Below are positions 10,854 to 22,529 of a stretch of 64,000 nt of DNA, piece by piece. The stretch comes from Jaltomata sinuosa (lineage: Eukaryota; Streptophyta; Magnoliopsida; Solanales; Solanaceae). How positions within the stretch are numbered: the first letter of the stretch is position 1; every line of letters begins with the position of its first letter. A model generated the notes under the pieces. That model saw nothing but the letters and a program-made list of their open reading frames with translations, was not told the origin of the DNA and did not search any database. The stretch spans positions 992,001 through 1,056,000 of the forward strand of contig QJPP01000003.1 of assembly GCA_003996215.1 (NCBI GenBank). Reading direction: 5' to 3'. Made by a program: the position numbers and the translations under genes.

Positions 10854-11907
10854 TGATAAGTCGATAATCTACCAACTTATTGAGCCTATATCCATGAATT
10901 ACTACTATGTTTTGAATTGATTTTGAGGTTCTTATGGCCTTTATTGATGTCTATGCATGTACTTTTGATAGATGATGATAAACAAGGAAATAGACCCAAA
11001 TAGAGCTCAAAAGGAGTGAAGTGTGAAGCGTTCGGAAAAGCTGAAGATGCGGTGGTCGTGTAACACGCACAAGTCGAGGTTCGAACTGCACCTCCTCCGC
11101 ATAGAGCTGCAAAAATCCTGAAGAATCTATTAAGGGGTGAGGTCACTGTGCGACGCGCACATCTCAAGGTGCAAACCGCACCCCCTTCGCACGGAGCTCC
11201 CAAAGATAGCTGAAGTCACTGGTTCAACTGAAGGCAGGGTGCGACTTGCACATCACAACGTGCGAACCGCACGTCATGCTGCACACCTCCCGAATGGCAT
11301 TTTTGTCCTAATTTTTAGTGACATTTTGGGAAACTATAAAAGGCCTATTTAGACACAATTGTAAATAACTTTTCTCAGTTCAAAATATTCTGAAGAGCTT
11401 TTTGCTTGGAGACTAAGTTTTCACCTCCATTGAGAAGAGGGTTTTAATCTAATTCTCTTGGTTAACACTTGTGTGCTCAAATTGAACCTAGAACTTGATA
11501 TTCAGCTCTAATGGAGGAGATTTTGACTTACCCAGCTGGTATATCTTTCTCTCTTGCTATGAGTGGCTAATTTCTCTTGTCTAGGGGTGTATTGATGATG
11601 GGTTCTTAACAAATGGGTGTGGGTGTTATTTATTCTTGCTTATAATTGCTTAATTGACATGGGTCTAGTAATTTCACCAAGTTTTAATCGTAAAATTGGT
11701 GGTTGCAAACATTAATTTTTATTACTTGACTATGTGATTGCTTGAGAAAGGATTTTATGATTTTGGATGTGAATTTACTAGTGGGAACTTGGGATTCCAC
11801 TCAGATTTAAGGCTAGAGATTGCTCTTATTGACAAAATCACCCATTTAAGGGTCTAAGCTAGAGATAGTGTTACCTCCCCAAGATTAGATTGGTTTTTTA
11901 TTAATCA
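10854..11907 (+). repeat. Athila LTR 1 (3' end missing)
   Basis: It begins TGATAAGTCG after the polypurine tract and aligns with LTR 3 (22530) for about 1050 bp. Near 11907, after TTAATCAAAT, it diverges into sequence leading to another env-like ORF. It contains the dyad array and TATA box. The 3' ~440 bp are absent. Confidence 0.85.
11058..11343 (+). promoter_or_regulatory. LTR 1 dyad array and TATA box
   Basis: Three pairs of 13-mers start at 11058/11079, 11148/11169 and 11239/11260, all 21 bp apart. The best pair is GTGCGACTTGCAC and GTGCGAACCGCAC. CTATAAAAGG at 11334 follows. The upstream pairs sit in a degenerate ~90-bp tandem unit. Confidence 0.6.
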
Positions 11908-12092
11908 AATCGATTGGCTTATGTGGACCACATGTGAAACATACCAGAGAGAGTGCACATTGCATGTGCTTTCACATAAGCAAACAGAAACCTTTGAGGA
12001 TTTTTCATCGGGTGCGAAGCTGGTGCGATTCGCATCCTTTGTAATTTATCTTCTTTTTAGGTTTTGTTTGTGTTTTGGCTCACAATTTTTAG

Positions 12093-13141
12093 ATGCAGAA
12101 CATGTCTTCTAGTAGGAGAAACATGGGAAGCCAACCTAGGCAAAGGTCTGTTGCTGAAGAAGCAAGGCTCCTCTTTGGGGTAGAGGGCATGAAAGCCTTC
12201 TACAAGTGGGACAAAGATAGAGGATTCAATGAGAAGAAAAGTTTTAACTTGGGTGAGGTCAGAGATGAGCTACCTAACATGCACTGGCAATTTGCTGAAC
12301 GAGAGTGGAAACCCTTTCAATATGTACACGGCGGGTACTGTGAGGAATTTATGCAAGAATTCTTCGCGGCTTATCAGGCTACACAGGACTCCAAAGGATA
12401 CAAAGGGCCTGCGGAGAAATTTCTCAACCTGTATTCATTCATAGTCAGGGGTAAAAGAGTTAGCATCACCCCCGCTGCCATCAATGCTATCTATTAGGGA
12501 CACCCAATTGACCTTGCACCAACACTCATGGCCAAGTTAATGGTTGACTCAAAGCCATATCAGGAAACAGCCTCATCATTGCTCAAGACGTTTCTCTTTG
12601 GTCCACTATGGAGGGTGATATCCTAAGATGAACTCTGCACTTTGAAGCCTGACTGTGGTATGATCTAGTCTGTAACAGGTTCCTCTTCTCTCAAAATGAT
12701 CAGAAAATAACTCAAGAGGGTGTCATTCTAGTTGTTGCCATCATGATGGGAGAATATGTGAATTTTAGAGAAATTGCAGCCATGGTTATCCGGAGGAAAG
12801 CCTGTAGGGGCAAGGATGCATTCCCTTTCCAAGTGTTGATTTACAAGTTGTGCGCCAAGGAAGATATTCCCTACCTCAGTTGCAACAAAGTCACCCAAGT
12901 TGTGGGTGTTATTGATCTTGATAAGAAATTTGATAGGGATGCCCCCCGATTTAAGAAGCAAAAGACTGAGGCATCAGCGGAGGCTATGAGTGATAATATT
13001 GAGGCTAGAGTGGATGCTTCATCCCCCTCCAGGGCTACTTCTGAGGCACATACACATGCCCCAACCCCCTCGATGACCAAAAGTAGCCTTCAAGACATGG
13101 TGACAAAACTCATAGCCATGAGAAGCAGCTTGTTGACCTAG
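12093..13141 (+). pseudogene. Athila 3' ORF ('env-like'), divergent copy 3
   Basis: The ORF starts MQNMSSSRRN just after an acceptor-like TTTTTAG (ending 12092). The first 134 residues (12093-12497) include KSFNLGEVRDELPNM, EFMQEFFAAY and IVRGKRVSITPAAINAIY, homologous to copies 1 and 2 but clearly another subfamily. A TAG at 12495 and frameshifts follow. A second open part (12743-13141) holds MGEYVNFREIAAMVI, FPFQVLIYKLC and an acidic, Ser/Pro/Thr-rich end. It lies between two truncated LTRs (11907 and 13158), so it was joined by recombination. Product function unknown. Confidence 0.65.
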
Positions 13142-13157
13142 CTGCTAAGCTACCCGG

Positions 13158-14531
13158 TATGATAAACAAGGAAATGGACCCAAAAAGAGCTCAAAAGGAG
13201 TGAAGTGTGAAGCGTTCAAAAAAAGCTGAAGATTCTGACTGAAGATACGGTGGCCATGCGACACGCACAAGCTGAGGTGTGAACCGCACCTCCTCCGCAT
13301 AGAGCTGCAAAATCCTGAAGAGTATGTTAAGGGGTGCGGTCACTGTGCGACGCGCACATCTCAAGGTGCAAACTGCACCCCCTTCGTACGGAGCTCCCAA
13401 AGATAGTTGAAGTCACTGTTTCAACTGAAGGCAGGGTGCAACGCGTACATCACAATATGCGAACCGCACATCGCGCCGCACACCTCCCAAAGGGGATTTT
13501 TGTCCTATTTTTTAGTGATGTTTTGGGAAACTATAAAAGGCCTATTTAGACACAATTGTAAATAACTTTTCTCAGTTCAAAATATTCTGAAGAGCTTTTT
13601 TCTTGGAGACTAAGTTTTCACCTCTATTAAGAAGAGGGTTTCAATCTAATTCTCTTAGTTAACACTTGTGTGCTCAAATTGAACCTAGAACTTGAGATTC
13701 AGCTCTAATGGAGGACATTTTGACTTACTCAGCTGGTATATCTTTCTCTCTTGCTATGAGTGGCTAATTTCTCTTGTCTAGGGATGTATTGATGATGGGT
13801 GCTTAACAAATGGGTGTGGGTGTTATTTATTCTTGCTTATAATTGCTTAATTGACATGGGTCTAGTAATTTCACCAAGTTTTAATCCTAAAATTGGTGGT
13901 TGCAAACATTAATTTTCATTACTTGACTATGTGATTGCTTGAGAAAGGATTTCATGGTTTCGAATGTGAATTTACTAGTGGGAACTTGGGATTCCACTCA
14001 GATTTGAGGCTAAGATAGCTCTCATTGATGGAATCACTCACTTAAGGGTCTAAGCTAGAGATAGTGTGACCTTCCTAAGCTTAGATTGGTTGTTTATTGA
14101 TCAAACTGATGATGCTCTAACCGAGATCATCGGATATAAGATTGTTGATCGAGAGATAAGCAATTCTTACCCATGACCAATGCTACTTACGTCATTAATC
14201 AATAATAAGTATGAATTGATAATCACCCTATCCCATAACTAAAGCCCCATCGTATATGCATCCCTAGTCGTCTAGTCAACTTGGTACACCCGCTTTCATT
14301 TTATTGCTCTTTAATTGAATTGTGATTGTAGTGACAACATCTCAATTCCCCCATCCTTTACTATATATTTTGAGCATTTACTCTCGCTTTGAACTCAATT
14401 CGATACAATCTCTATTTGGCTACTCCAAGTCCCTTGGGTAGGATCCCGACACTCATTGGAATTATAAATTTTATTTTACTACACGATCATCTGGCCTTCA
14501 ACTTTAGAGAGCACATTTTGAGCCTTCGTCA
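13158..14531 (+). repeat. Athila LTR 2 (5' end missing)
   Basis: It starts within the LTR at ATGATAAACAAGG, corresponding to LTR 1 position ~121, and ends ...TTCGTCA just before the primer site. It is highly similar to LTR 3, with which it should be the 5'/3' pair. A 70-aa ORF at 14389 has no known match. Confidence 0.85.
13256..13540 (+). promoter_or_regulatory. LTR 2 dyad array and TATA box
   Basis: Dyad pairs start at 13256/13277, 13345/13366 and 13436/13457, each 21 bp apart. The TATA box CTATAAAAGG is at 13531. Clear members include GTGCGACGCGCAC (13345). Confidence 0.6.
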
Positions 14532-14535
14532 AAAA

Positions 14536-14553
14536 TGGCGCCGTTGCCGGGGA
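14536..14553 (+). other. tRNA-Asp primer-binding site
   Basis: TGGCGCCGTTGCCGGGGA lies four bases after the LTR end and is the classic Athila/Tat primer site complementary to the 3' end of tRNA-Asp. It supports the lineage call and the direction of the element. Confidence 0.92.
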
Positions 14554-14660
14554 CTTGAGTTGATAGCTATTTTTGATTATTTTTTTTTGAAATCAATTTG
14601 AGAGTAATTGTGTCTTTTACTTTTATTTGTTGTTTGTGTTTTGATTGATCAGGCTAGCCT

Positions 14661-16450
14661 ATGTACGAGGTCGATGACAACGAGAGCATTGATAGATTCA
14701 TGGAGGTCGATGAGGCGGAGCCTATGATGCAAGGGGATTTAGGTGCAATCCGCCTACCCCCCATGGTGGGAAACACTGTCTTTCATGTGACTAGCACCAT
14801 GCTCCACTTAATCCAAATGAAGGGCCTATTTGGTGGGGCAGCCCATGAAAATGCCAACCGGCATATTCAGAACTTCGGGGAGATTTGCCAATCATATATT
14901 ATTCAAAAAATCTCCCAAGAGTCCATCTGATTGCGCCTATTCCCTTTTTCCTTGACGAGGGAAGCCATGGTGTGGTTGGAAGAATTGTCGGGCGGGTCTA
15001 TAACTTCTTGGGCCGAGTTGGTTGAAGCATTCACTTCGATATTCTTTCCTCCGTCTCGCATGATGCAATTAAGAGATGATATTACCAACTTTTGGCAACT
15101 CCCAGATGAACTCCTACATGAGGCTTGGTTGCGCTTTAAGAAGAAGCTTGTCTTATGTCCAAATCATGAGTTATCGAACAATGTATTGCTTCAAAGCTTT
15201 TATCGATCGTTGAACTCCTTGAACAAAGCGATGGCTAATAACCTTGGAGTTGGCACCTTTATGGATATGAGATTTCCTATCGCCTTGGCTTTCTTAGAAC
15301 GGATGATGAAAACCAACCAAGCTTGGTATAAACGAGAGGCAGATTTGCCAATATCGGAATTAGCCCCATCCATCTTGGCAAATGAGATCAGAAAAAGAGG
15401 GAAAATCCAAGATGAAACAATGACCAAGATGATGAACCAAATCGATCTCTTGGCAAATCATGTAATCGGTGCAAAGGGGATGAATATTGTGAATGCATCG
15501 GAGATAAAAGCTAATGATGATGAGATCATGACTGTGGTTGATGGTAAGCTATGTTTTGTGTCAGCGGGTTCTCGTCTCGGGTATTATCACCCGAGGGAAG
15601 AGAATCAAGGTTGGATAAAAAATGATCGAGACTGGTATGGTGAGCAATACAACTATCAAAGCCCTTATGTGCCCCCAAACAAAGCTGGTCCCTTCTATCA
15701 ACCGACCACAAGCAACCCTGGGCAGTCCAACTAAGAGTACATGTTGTCCTTGGTGCTAAAAAAAGTCGACACAACACACACCGGGGTACATGAGCTTTAA
15801 AGTGAAGTCTCAAGACTTCATAGGACCGTGAGTGCTCATTTAACCTCCATCAAGAACCTTGAAGTCCAAATGGATCACATTTCCATTCAAATGAGATCGG
15901 AGATGAAGACGTTACTTCTTAGTAGTGCCACTACCAATTCTAAAATTGACAGGCACATCATGGCCATCGTTACTAGGAGTGGACGAACAACCTGTGAGAT
16001 AAGAGGACCCGTTGTAGAACTTGTTGTGAAACCAAAGGAGCCTACTATTGAAGTAGGCAAGAAACCAAGAGACAAAGATGAAGAGTTGGAGCATGAGAAT
16101 GTGGTCAAAACTTTGGAGGTAAGGAAAGAACTTGGTGCATCGAGTACCCCAAAAAATGTTGAAAGTGATGAAGATAAATAAGTGATAGAGCCCTCTCCCC
16201 AAGTGGCCATCAATGACGAGGTAGACCCTCCACTTATGCAAAGCATACCTACCACAACTCTTAAAGTACCTCCTCCGTACCCTCATCGTCTAAATAAGAA
16301 GAAGTAAGAACAAATATTTAGCAAGTTTGTTGACATGTTCAGCAAGCTGTCCATAAATAATCCTTTGGTCGAAGCTCTAATGCAGATGCTAGGATACTCC
16401 AAATTTATGAAGGAGTTACTTAAAAAGAAGAAGGTGGTTGACGTGGGCAT
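14661..16450 (+). pseudogene. gag: Athila gag
   Basis: One frame runs from ATG 14661 (MYEVDDNES) with scattered stops. The capsid region includes GDLGAIRLPPMVGNTVF, HIQNFGEICQSY, a TGA at 14928, then LRLFPFSLTREAMVWLEEL, ITSWAELVEAF and FFPPSRMMQLRDDI. Later residues (LLANHVIGAKG, MAIVTRSGR, then a lysine/glutamate-rich linker to 16181) and FSKFVDMFSKLSINNPLVEAL (16318-16380) belong to the gag-protease linker. Stops at 14928, 15732, 16179 and near 16306 break it. At least two look like CGA to TGA or CAA to TAA. Gag would form the particle. A frameshift near 16450 separates it from protease. Confidence 0.88.
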
Positions 16451-17074
16451 AATTTAGATTTACATAGTTGTAGTACAGTAATGACTAGCAATGTGGCTAT
16501 GAAGAGAGAAGACCCGGGTGCGTTCACTATACCATGTACAATTGGAATGTTTGTATTACGAAAGGCCTTTTGCGACTTGGGGGCAAGCATCAACTTGATG
16601 CCCCTTGTGATTTTCAAGAAGCTGGGATTGGGTACTCCCAAGCCTACTTCTATGCGGCTACTCATGGCCGATAGTTTTATTAAGTGCCCTATAGGAATCT
16701 AATTTGATGTATTGGTAAAGGTAGACAAACTAATTCTTCCTACGGACTTTGTCATCTTGGACTGTGAGGTAGATGTGGAGGTGCCCATTATTTTTGGACG
16801 ACTATCGTTACCTACGGGGAGGGCCCTTATTGACATAGAACTCAGTGAACTCAAATTTTGAGTGGGGGATGAGATAGTGACGTTCAACGTTTGCCAGCCT
16901 ACGAGACCTCCAGATGATTTGAAAGTAATATCGGTGATAGAATTGGAGGGGAAGTGGGACGATGCTTATGGAGAGTGTGAAGTGGGCAAGGCGCCCGCAT
17001 TTGATTCATTGCCACAAGGGAAACATGACAGCATCTCTGAGATATTAATGGAGCAATTTCCTTTCTTTGGGTAG
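16451..17074 (+). pseudogene. pol: Athila aspartic protease, pol truncated after it
   Basis: In one frame: REDPGAFTIPCTIG, then the catalytic FCDLGASINLMP (16570-16605), VIFKKLGLG, MRLLMADSF, a TAA at 16700, VDKLILPTDFVILDCEV, RALIDIEL, a TGA at 16859, and VGDEIVTFNVC to EILMEQFPFFG before TAG 17072. Athila proteases carry DLGAS rather than DTGA, and the active-site aspartate is present. Immediately after the stop the sequence jumps to the post-pol segment, so RT, RNase H and integrase have been deleted. Confidence 0.85.
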
Positions 17075-18840
17075 GGCCATGCCAACCGGATTGGCATGTT
17101 GTCCGACAACAATTGAAGTTGAGGTATTATCATCGAGCCACGACGTAAAATCAAGCGCTCTTGGGAGGCAACCCAAGTGTCTTTCCTTTAAGTTTCTTCA
17201 CCCGTTGTTGTTTTTAGTGATTTTCAGGGAATTCATGAAGTGGAAAATTGAACAAGGGAAAAACAGGGCAAGAATAGGTTGTGTGGCTGACTGTGCGAAC
17301 CGCACGAGCCCAGGTGCACGTCGCACCTCTATCGCATGGTGAAACAGACACCTGGGCAAACCCAAGGGAGGAAAAGGGGCATGTGCGCTACACCAGGCGG
17401 TCCGCATATTGTCTGGTGTGAATCGTATGTTGCATATCGGTAAGTTTGAACTTTAATTTACCCAACCCATTGACCGACTCGACCCGGAGATGACCCGGCC
17501 AACTTTTCTTCTTCTTTTTCTTTTTAAACCACCTCTCTTCTCCTTTTTCCACCATCTTTTCTCTCCAATTCACAAAAATTCTCTCTTGAAACTTTCTCCA
17601 AATCCCTCAAACTTCCTCAAAATATTCTTTTTCGCTCACCAGACCATCTCCACCACTCCATCACCACTGTCATCGTCATCTCTCCGGGAAGGTTTCGTGG
17701 GTCACCATTGTTGAAGAACAAAAAGCTTCAATTTTCACTCCTCTCTTCATAATCTTTATTTGTGGTATGTTCCCTGATGTTAAATACTTGTTTTTATGAA
17801 GGTTGGGAACTCATATTGTAAAGAATGCTTAGTAGAATTTCCATGTTGATTTTGGGTGAGATCCAAAAATTTTGGGTCCCCAATTCTAAGTTGTATTGAT
17901 GATATTGCTATGTGTCAACTTGGTAGAACTTTAACTTTCTTAATGCATGTTGATTGGTAGTGATTTTTAGCCTTGAATTATGTGTTGGGGTGAAGTCTGA
18001 GTAACCAACTTGTGATGAACAAATGATTGGGCCCGATGATAGTTTGGGTGACGTCGTTCTTAAGGACAAATCGTTGTTTGTAATGAGGTTTTGATTAAAA
18101 TTTGACTCTTGAGGCTAAATTTTGCTGATTGTATGCCCATGATTATTGTTTAGCATTCTATTTGGGGTATATGATCTTGTGCGGAGAGGGGGTTAATTGT
18201 TGCTAAAATTGTTAAGATACATTGTTGCAAGAGAGGGCTTGATGTTCCCAATGATAGATGGGATAACGTCCATCTTAAGAGAAGTCGTTGAGTTCCTTTC
18301 TTGCTTGTTGCTGTGTTAATGGAAATTAGGGGAAGTCTGACTACCCGAAAGCTATGGTCATGATATCCCTTGCCCCCCTTGGTTTATCATTGATTAGTTT
18401 GTTAAATCGTTCCAAGTGCCTAAGCATATCTTGCTCAATGGATCATATGCAGAATTCACAAGAACACAAGGAACCAAAAACTCCAATTGGGCCTTTGTGC
18501 ATTTCGCATGCGATCCATATATCTTGATGTGCGGGTTGCACAAGGCATTGCAACTTGTTGAAAAGGGAGAACCAATCACTATTCTGAGGGGCGAAGGATG
18601 GTGCGATGCGCACTTTGGTTGGTGCGTCCCACACTAGCTTCACCCATAAAAGGAAACCAACTATAGGAATTTGTTAGCTCATGCGATAGCACATGCGACG
18701 CGCACTCTCCCTTTTGCGGTCCGCATATGGTTCGCATGAGCCCTAGCCCCCTCATTTGTTTTCCACTTCACTAAATTCCTAACTTCTTTTAGTTGTGTAT
18801 ATATTCATATTGAATACTGCTAATGCCCATCCACAGGATT
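17075..18840 (+). other. Post-pol leader region of the env-like ORF, copy 2
   Basis: This noncoding stretch is colinear with 5636-7465. It has dyad pairs at 17293/17314, 17395/17416, 18601/18622 and 18693/18714 (21-bp offsets), a pyrimidine-rich tract (17500-17700), a weakened donor (GTATGT, 17766) and an acceptor CATCCACAG ending at 18836. Compared with copy 1, one 102-bp dyad unit is missing near 17293. Short ORFs here are chance openings. Confidence 0.6.
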
Positions 18841-20529
18841 ATGTCCTCCAACAGGCACCATCAAAAGAGTCATGCCATGAAGCACACTCCAAATGCAGGT
18901 GTTCCTATACAAGAGGCTGAGCTGAGCACATTGAGTCGAGAGTCCGTTTTGGGCTCAAGGAAATGGAAGCCTGCTATCTTAAATTCCAGAATCGCCCATT
19001 TTTGGAGGAAAAGAGGTTCAATGTAGAAGATTTCCAAGATAAATTCCCGAATATGCCAAAGCAATTTCTCATAAGATCTTGGGAACACTTTGCCAATACA
19101 CCAGGCCTATACTTTCCTGAGTTGGTGTGGGAATTCTATGCCTCGTACCGAGCCCACCTCGATGAGCTAAATCACAAAGGACCGCTGAGCAAGTTGCCAT
19201 GCCTCAAATCAGTGTTGGTACGAGGTAAAGAGGTGAACATTACCCATAAATCCATTCATTTTTCCATCTGGGACGACAAGCCAATCCTCAAATCAAGGTA
19301 CTTTGAACGTGTAGCCAGAAAGAATGACGAATATGAATGGGTTGCTAGTGTGATTGCTGAAGGAAACCCATTTTGGGCCACCTCAAAGGGACAAATCCAT
19401 CGCTCGGATCTCAAATTTGAATCACGTATATGGCTTGAGTTTGTGAGCACAAGACTCATCCCGACTAGCCTTACCACTAAAGTAACCATAGAGATTGCCA
19501 TTCTCCTTGCATACATCATGAGAGGCCTCCATTTGAATGAACGTGAGATCATCACTGAACATCTCAATAGAAAAGCGCGACATGACTCCACATCCATGGC
19601 TTTCCCCATGCTTATAACTCTTCTATGTGTCCAAACCGAGTGTCCTTTGTTTTGAGCATTTGACAAGGCCAGCCAAGCTAAGTGGATGGTTTCCTTGGTC
19701 ACAAAAAGGGATAAAGATTCCCCATATGTCAAAAGAACGCTTCTCGGTCAACCTTCACATGCTACCACACTCATGTCTCGAGCCAACAACATTGTGCATA
19801 ATCAAGAAGTGGGTTTATCCTTGTCTCAAGGAGCTTCGAGCACGGTTCATGGGGCATATCAATCCACCACCTCCTCCTCAGGTGACATGCTACAGCTGAC
19901 TCAACTTACTAACAAGAATGAGGATATCCTACAAAAGTTGGCCAAAGACATTCCGACCATACTTCAATCCGCTATCAAGTTGGCATTGAAACCGGTAGTT
20001 TCAAAGGTGAGAAATCTATGTGCTAGAGTAGAAACCATGGAAGTGGAGGTTGAGGAACTCAAGCAAGTGGTCCTGCATGTTGAATAAAATTGGGATTATA
20101 ATATACCATCCCCAAACTCCTCACCACCCCTAAGGGTTGCTAGCCCTCCTGATGATTGGTGCACGGGGTGGACTCAATCTGACAATGAATGTAAATCCGA
20201 AATTGAAGCAGTGCTTGATCCACCATCGGTCCAGCAATTCCCTGATACTCCCGACTCACCTGTGCAAGGTTGGAGGAATCCACCTAGGCCTTGCTGGATC
20301 AGGGGGCCGTCCTATCATGTTGATGACCGCAGAGGACAGATGGAATGTAAATGACCCATTCGGTCCCCTTAAGCTGCCATGGGATCCTACGATACCACCA
20401 TTGGCTGGTTTTGAGATAGATCCTGCACATGCCTATATACCCCTACCGGCACCACCAGCTCCACCGACATCTCAACCTCCTAGGCCACCACATCGGTTCT
20501 ACTCAAGGAGGTGCCGTCACAATCATTAG
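18841..20529 (+). pseudogene. Athila 3' ORF ('env-like'), copy 2, best preserved
   Basis: The ATG at 18841 gives MSSNRHHQKSHAMKH and GVPIQEAE, then a one-base loss in a T run near 18945 shifts to the main frame (18963-19655). That frame has MEACYLKFQNRPFLEEKRF, FPNMPKQFLI, VRGKEVNITHKSIH, EWVASVIAEGNPFW and EIITEHLNRKARH. A TGA at 19653, also present in copy 1, is followed in the same frame by AFDKASQAKW, LLGQPSHATT, a likely coiled coil (LTQLTNKNEDILQKLAK to VETMEVEVEELKQVV, 19897-20070), a stop at 20085, and a proline-rich end with PAPPAPPTSQPPRPPHRFYS. About 560 codons in total. Role in Athila unknown; no membrane helix is apparent. Confidence 0.75.
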
Positions 20530-22529
20530 CCTATTCAGGGTGTTTTTAGCACTCATTCTCTTTTGTATAACTTTTTGTGCATCGGGGCTATGCTTACTTT
20601 AAGTTAGGGGAGCCTATAACTATTAATATTATGATGCTTGTTGTGTTGACATTGCCTTTATTTTTGTTCAGAGCTTAATTGTGCCCTTACCGGGCTTATT
20701 TTTTGTTGATTGAGATTATGTTGCCAGGTTGATCCTACATGCTCCATTGTCTTACTATCTATGCTTTGCAAATGCGCCAAGGGCCTACGCTGAGGCTTGT
20801 TTTGAATAAATCATGAGCGTGCAAATTCGGATATTGCCTTGTGAATAGTAGTTTACAAATAAACTCTGAGGGTTTTCTTAATAACATGGTTCTTTTCCAA
20901 GGATCAAGAGTTTTGATTATTTTCTTTTTCTTCTCTTTTGTTTTTTTGTGTCAAACCGGGTTGATGTTTCCCTATGATAGATTGAGTGGTGACTTTCTTA
21001 CGGGAAAATGCCAAGTTTTAGTTTAGAATTGAGTCCGTAGTTGCTTGTCTCAAAATGGGCCCACCAAAAAATTTCTCGTGGCAAATTGTTTTGAAAATAA
21101 AAGAAAGAAGGGAAATGATTTTTTTAGGAAAAGCATTATCTTTTCATGACTTGCACACTCTCGCTTTGGCTTGATTGACTCACAAACGAGTGTGTAATAA
21201 ACTCAGAATAGCTTGTCTAAAATCATTTGCCCCAATTGATTGTGAGACTAATGAAAGAGGTCTTGTGGCATGATGCCTTGTGTGGTGAGGTTTTACCTTG
21301 ATTTTTGTGCATAAGTGTCATCAAGAACTTACCCCGAATGTGATTCAAGGCAAAATTCTAGGTGTGACCGAGCTTAGAAAATGACCTTAGGCCCTTTTTG
21401 ATAGCCACTTCACCCAAATGACTTCCCACGCCATCAAATCCTAACGAACCCCTTTTGAGCTTGTGACCGTTCTTTGGCACCTTGTAACACCTTGACCTTT
21501 TTGGAACCTCTATTTTGGCACCCATCCTCCTTAATTGCTTGAAAATGAAATGAAGGTTAAAAGCCTAAGTTTGGGGGGAGACGAAATATAACATAGGTAA
21601 ATGCCTAAGTTTGGGGGTGCATGTGATCAAACAAGGAGAAGAAAAGAAGTGCACTTCAAGTGCAAAGTAGCACCTTAATTAAGAATTGAAAATTGCTCCA
21701 AAGATCAATCCAATGAGCAAATTGAAAAGCAAAAATAGGTGCTACCAAGTGAAGGCAGTATAAGGAGATTGAATGATCATGAGTAAAAAGGAGAAATCTT
21801 GGGTTGTGAGAGGGAGAAATAAGGTGAAGTTGAAATCCAAAATATGAGCGGTTTTCGAAATGAGAACAAAGAGCATTAGGGAAGTGTAGTCACTTGAACC
21901 AAATGATATCCTCATATTATCCCTAACCAACATCGTAACCCGTAAGTCCTTGGTAATTCCGAGCTTGGCCACCCTACATTAGTGGCAATATACATGAAGG
22001 GCAAGCCTATGGTTCGACGCGTATGCACTTGAACTTCCTTGAGAGAGTGAGAGTCTTTTTGGTTATCTTATAATCCCGTGTTGTGTGAATTGAATGATTG
22101 TGAGTAGGATTCTCTCTTGTGGTGAGTGGCATCATGCACTCAAATTGAAACATAGAGTCTCTATTTCAATTGAGGGTAATGAATGAGATAAGTTGTGTGG
22201 CGAATCTTGAGGCAAACCTTGACGGTCCATGCCAATGACTTGAGAAGCTTAAATGTCTTGTTTTGAATGGAAAAATTCCCTTGATTTTGAATGAGAAATG
22301 ATGTCCTTTTGGAAAAGGTTTTGAAATGATCAATTACCTTGAATTTATGGTGGTTCAAATTGAGATAAGCATAGTAGTTGAGTCGTTTGTTTGAGTCTTT
22401 CGCTTATTATTTTTCTTAATTTTTAGTTTAGAGTAGTCTTTTGTGCCTTGATTGAGCCTAGAGCATAATTCATTCCTTGTCTTATGAGTATCTTACTTAA
22501 GGACAAGCAATAGTTCAAGTTTGGGGGTT
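20530..22529 (+). other. Athila 3' untranslated region, copy 2
   Basis: Noncoding and colinear with 9149-10853, with about 300 bp extra (21660-21960) that copy 1 lacks. Polypurine-like tracts occur at about 20601 (degenerate), 21568, 21608 and 22516; the last abuts the LTR. No gene seen. Confidence 0.65.

Larger units (their letters stand above)
5636..11907 (+). mobile_element. 3' half of an Athila-type Ty3/gypsy element
   Basis: This segment is colinear with 17085-~23580. It starts at the post-pol junction (ATTGGCATGTTGTCC, then the GGGAGGCAA motif near 5710) and contains a leader with dyads, a predicted intron, the env-like ORF, a long 3' untranslated tract with repeated polypurine-like motifs, and a 3' LTR that breaks at 11907. 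Gag, protease and pol are absent. The upstream junction with an LTR fragment suggests illegitimate recombination. Confidence 0.8.

Noticed and set aside
10886..11203. Cysteine/arginine-rich minus-strand ORF, with relatives at 13191-13400 and 22683-22892
   Set aside because: They are readings through the GTGCG/CGCAC dyad arrays in LTRs; the Cys/Arg richness follows from that repeat, and the frames are not kept between copies.
11058..11272. Regular repeats resembling a CRISPR array
   Set aside because: The repeats are short imperfect palindromes in a plant LTR, with spacers of only 8 nt; no cas genes and no prokaryotic context.
11137..11352. 71-aa plus-strand ORF repeated at 13334 and 22826 (MRSLCDAHISRCKPHPL-like)
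   Set aside because: It is conserved only because the LTRs are similar, lies upstream of and across the TATA box, and LTRs 4 and 5 do not keep it.
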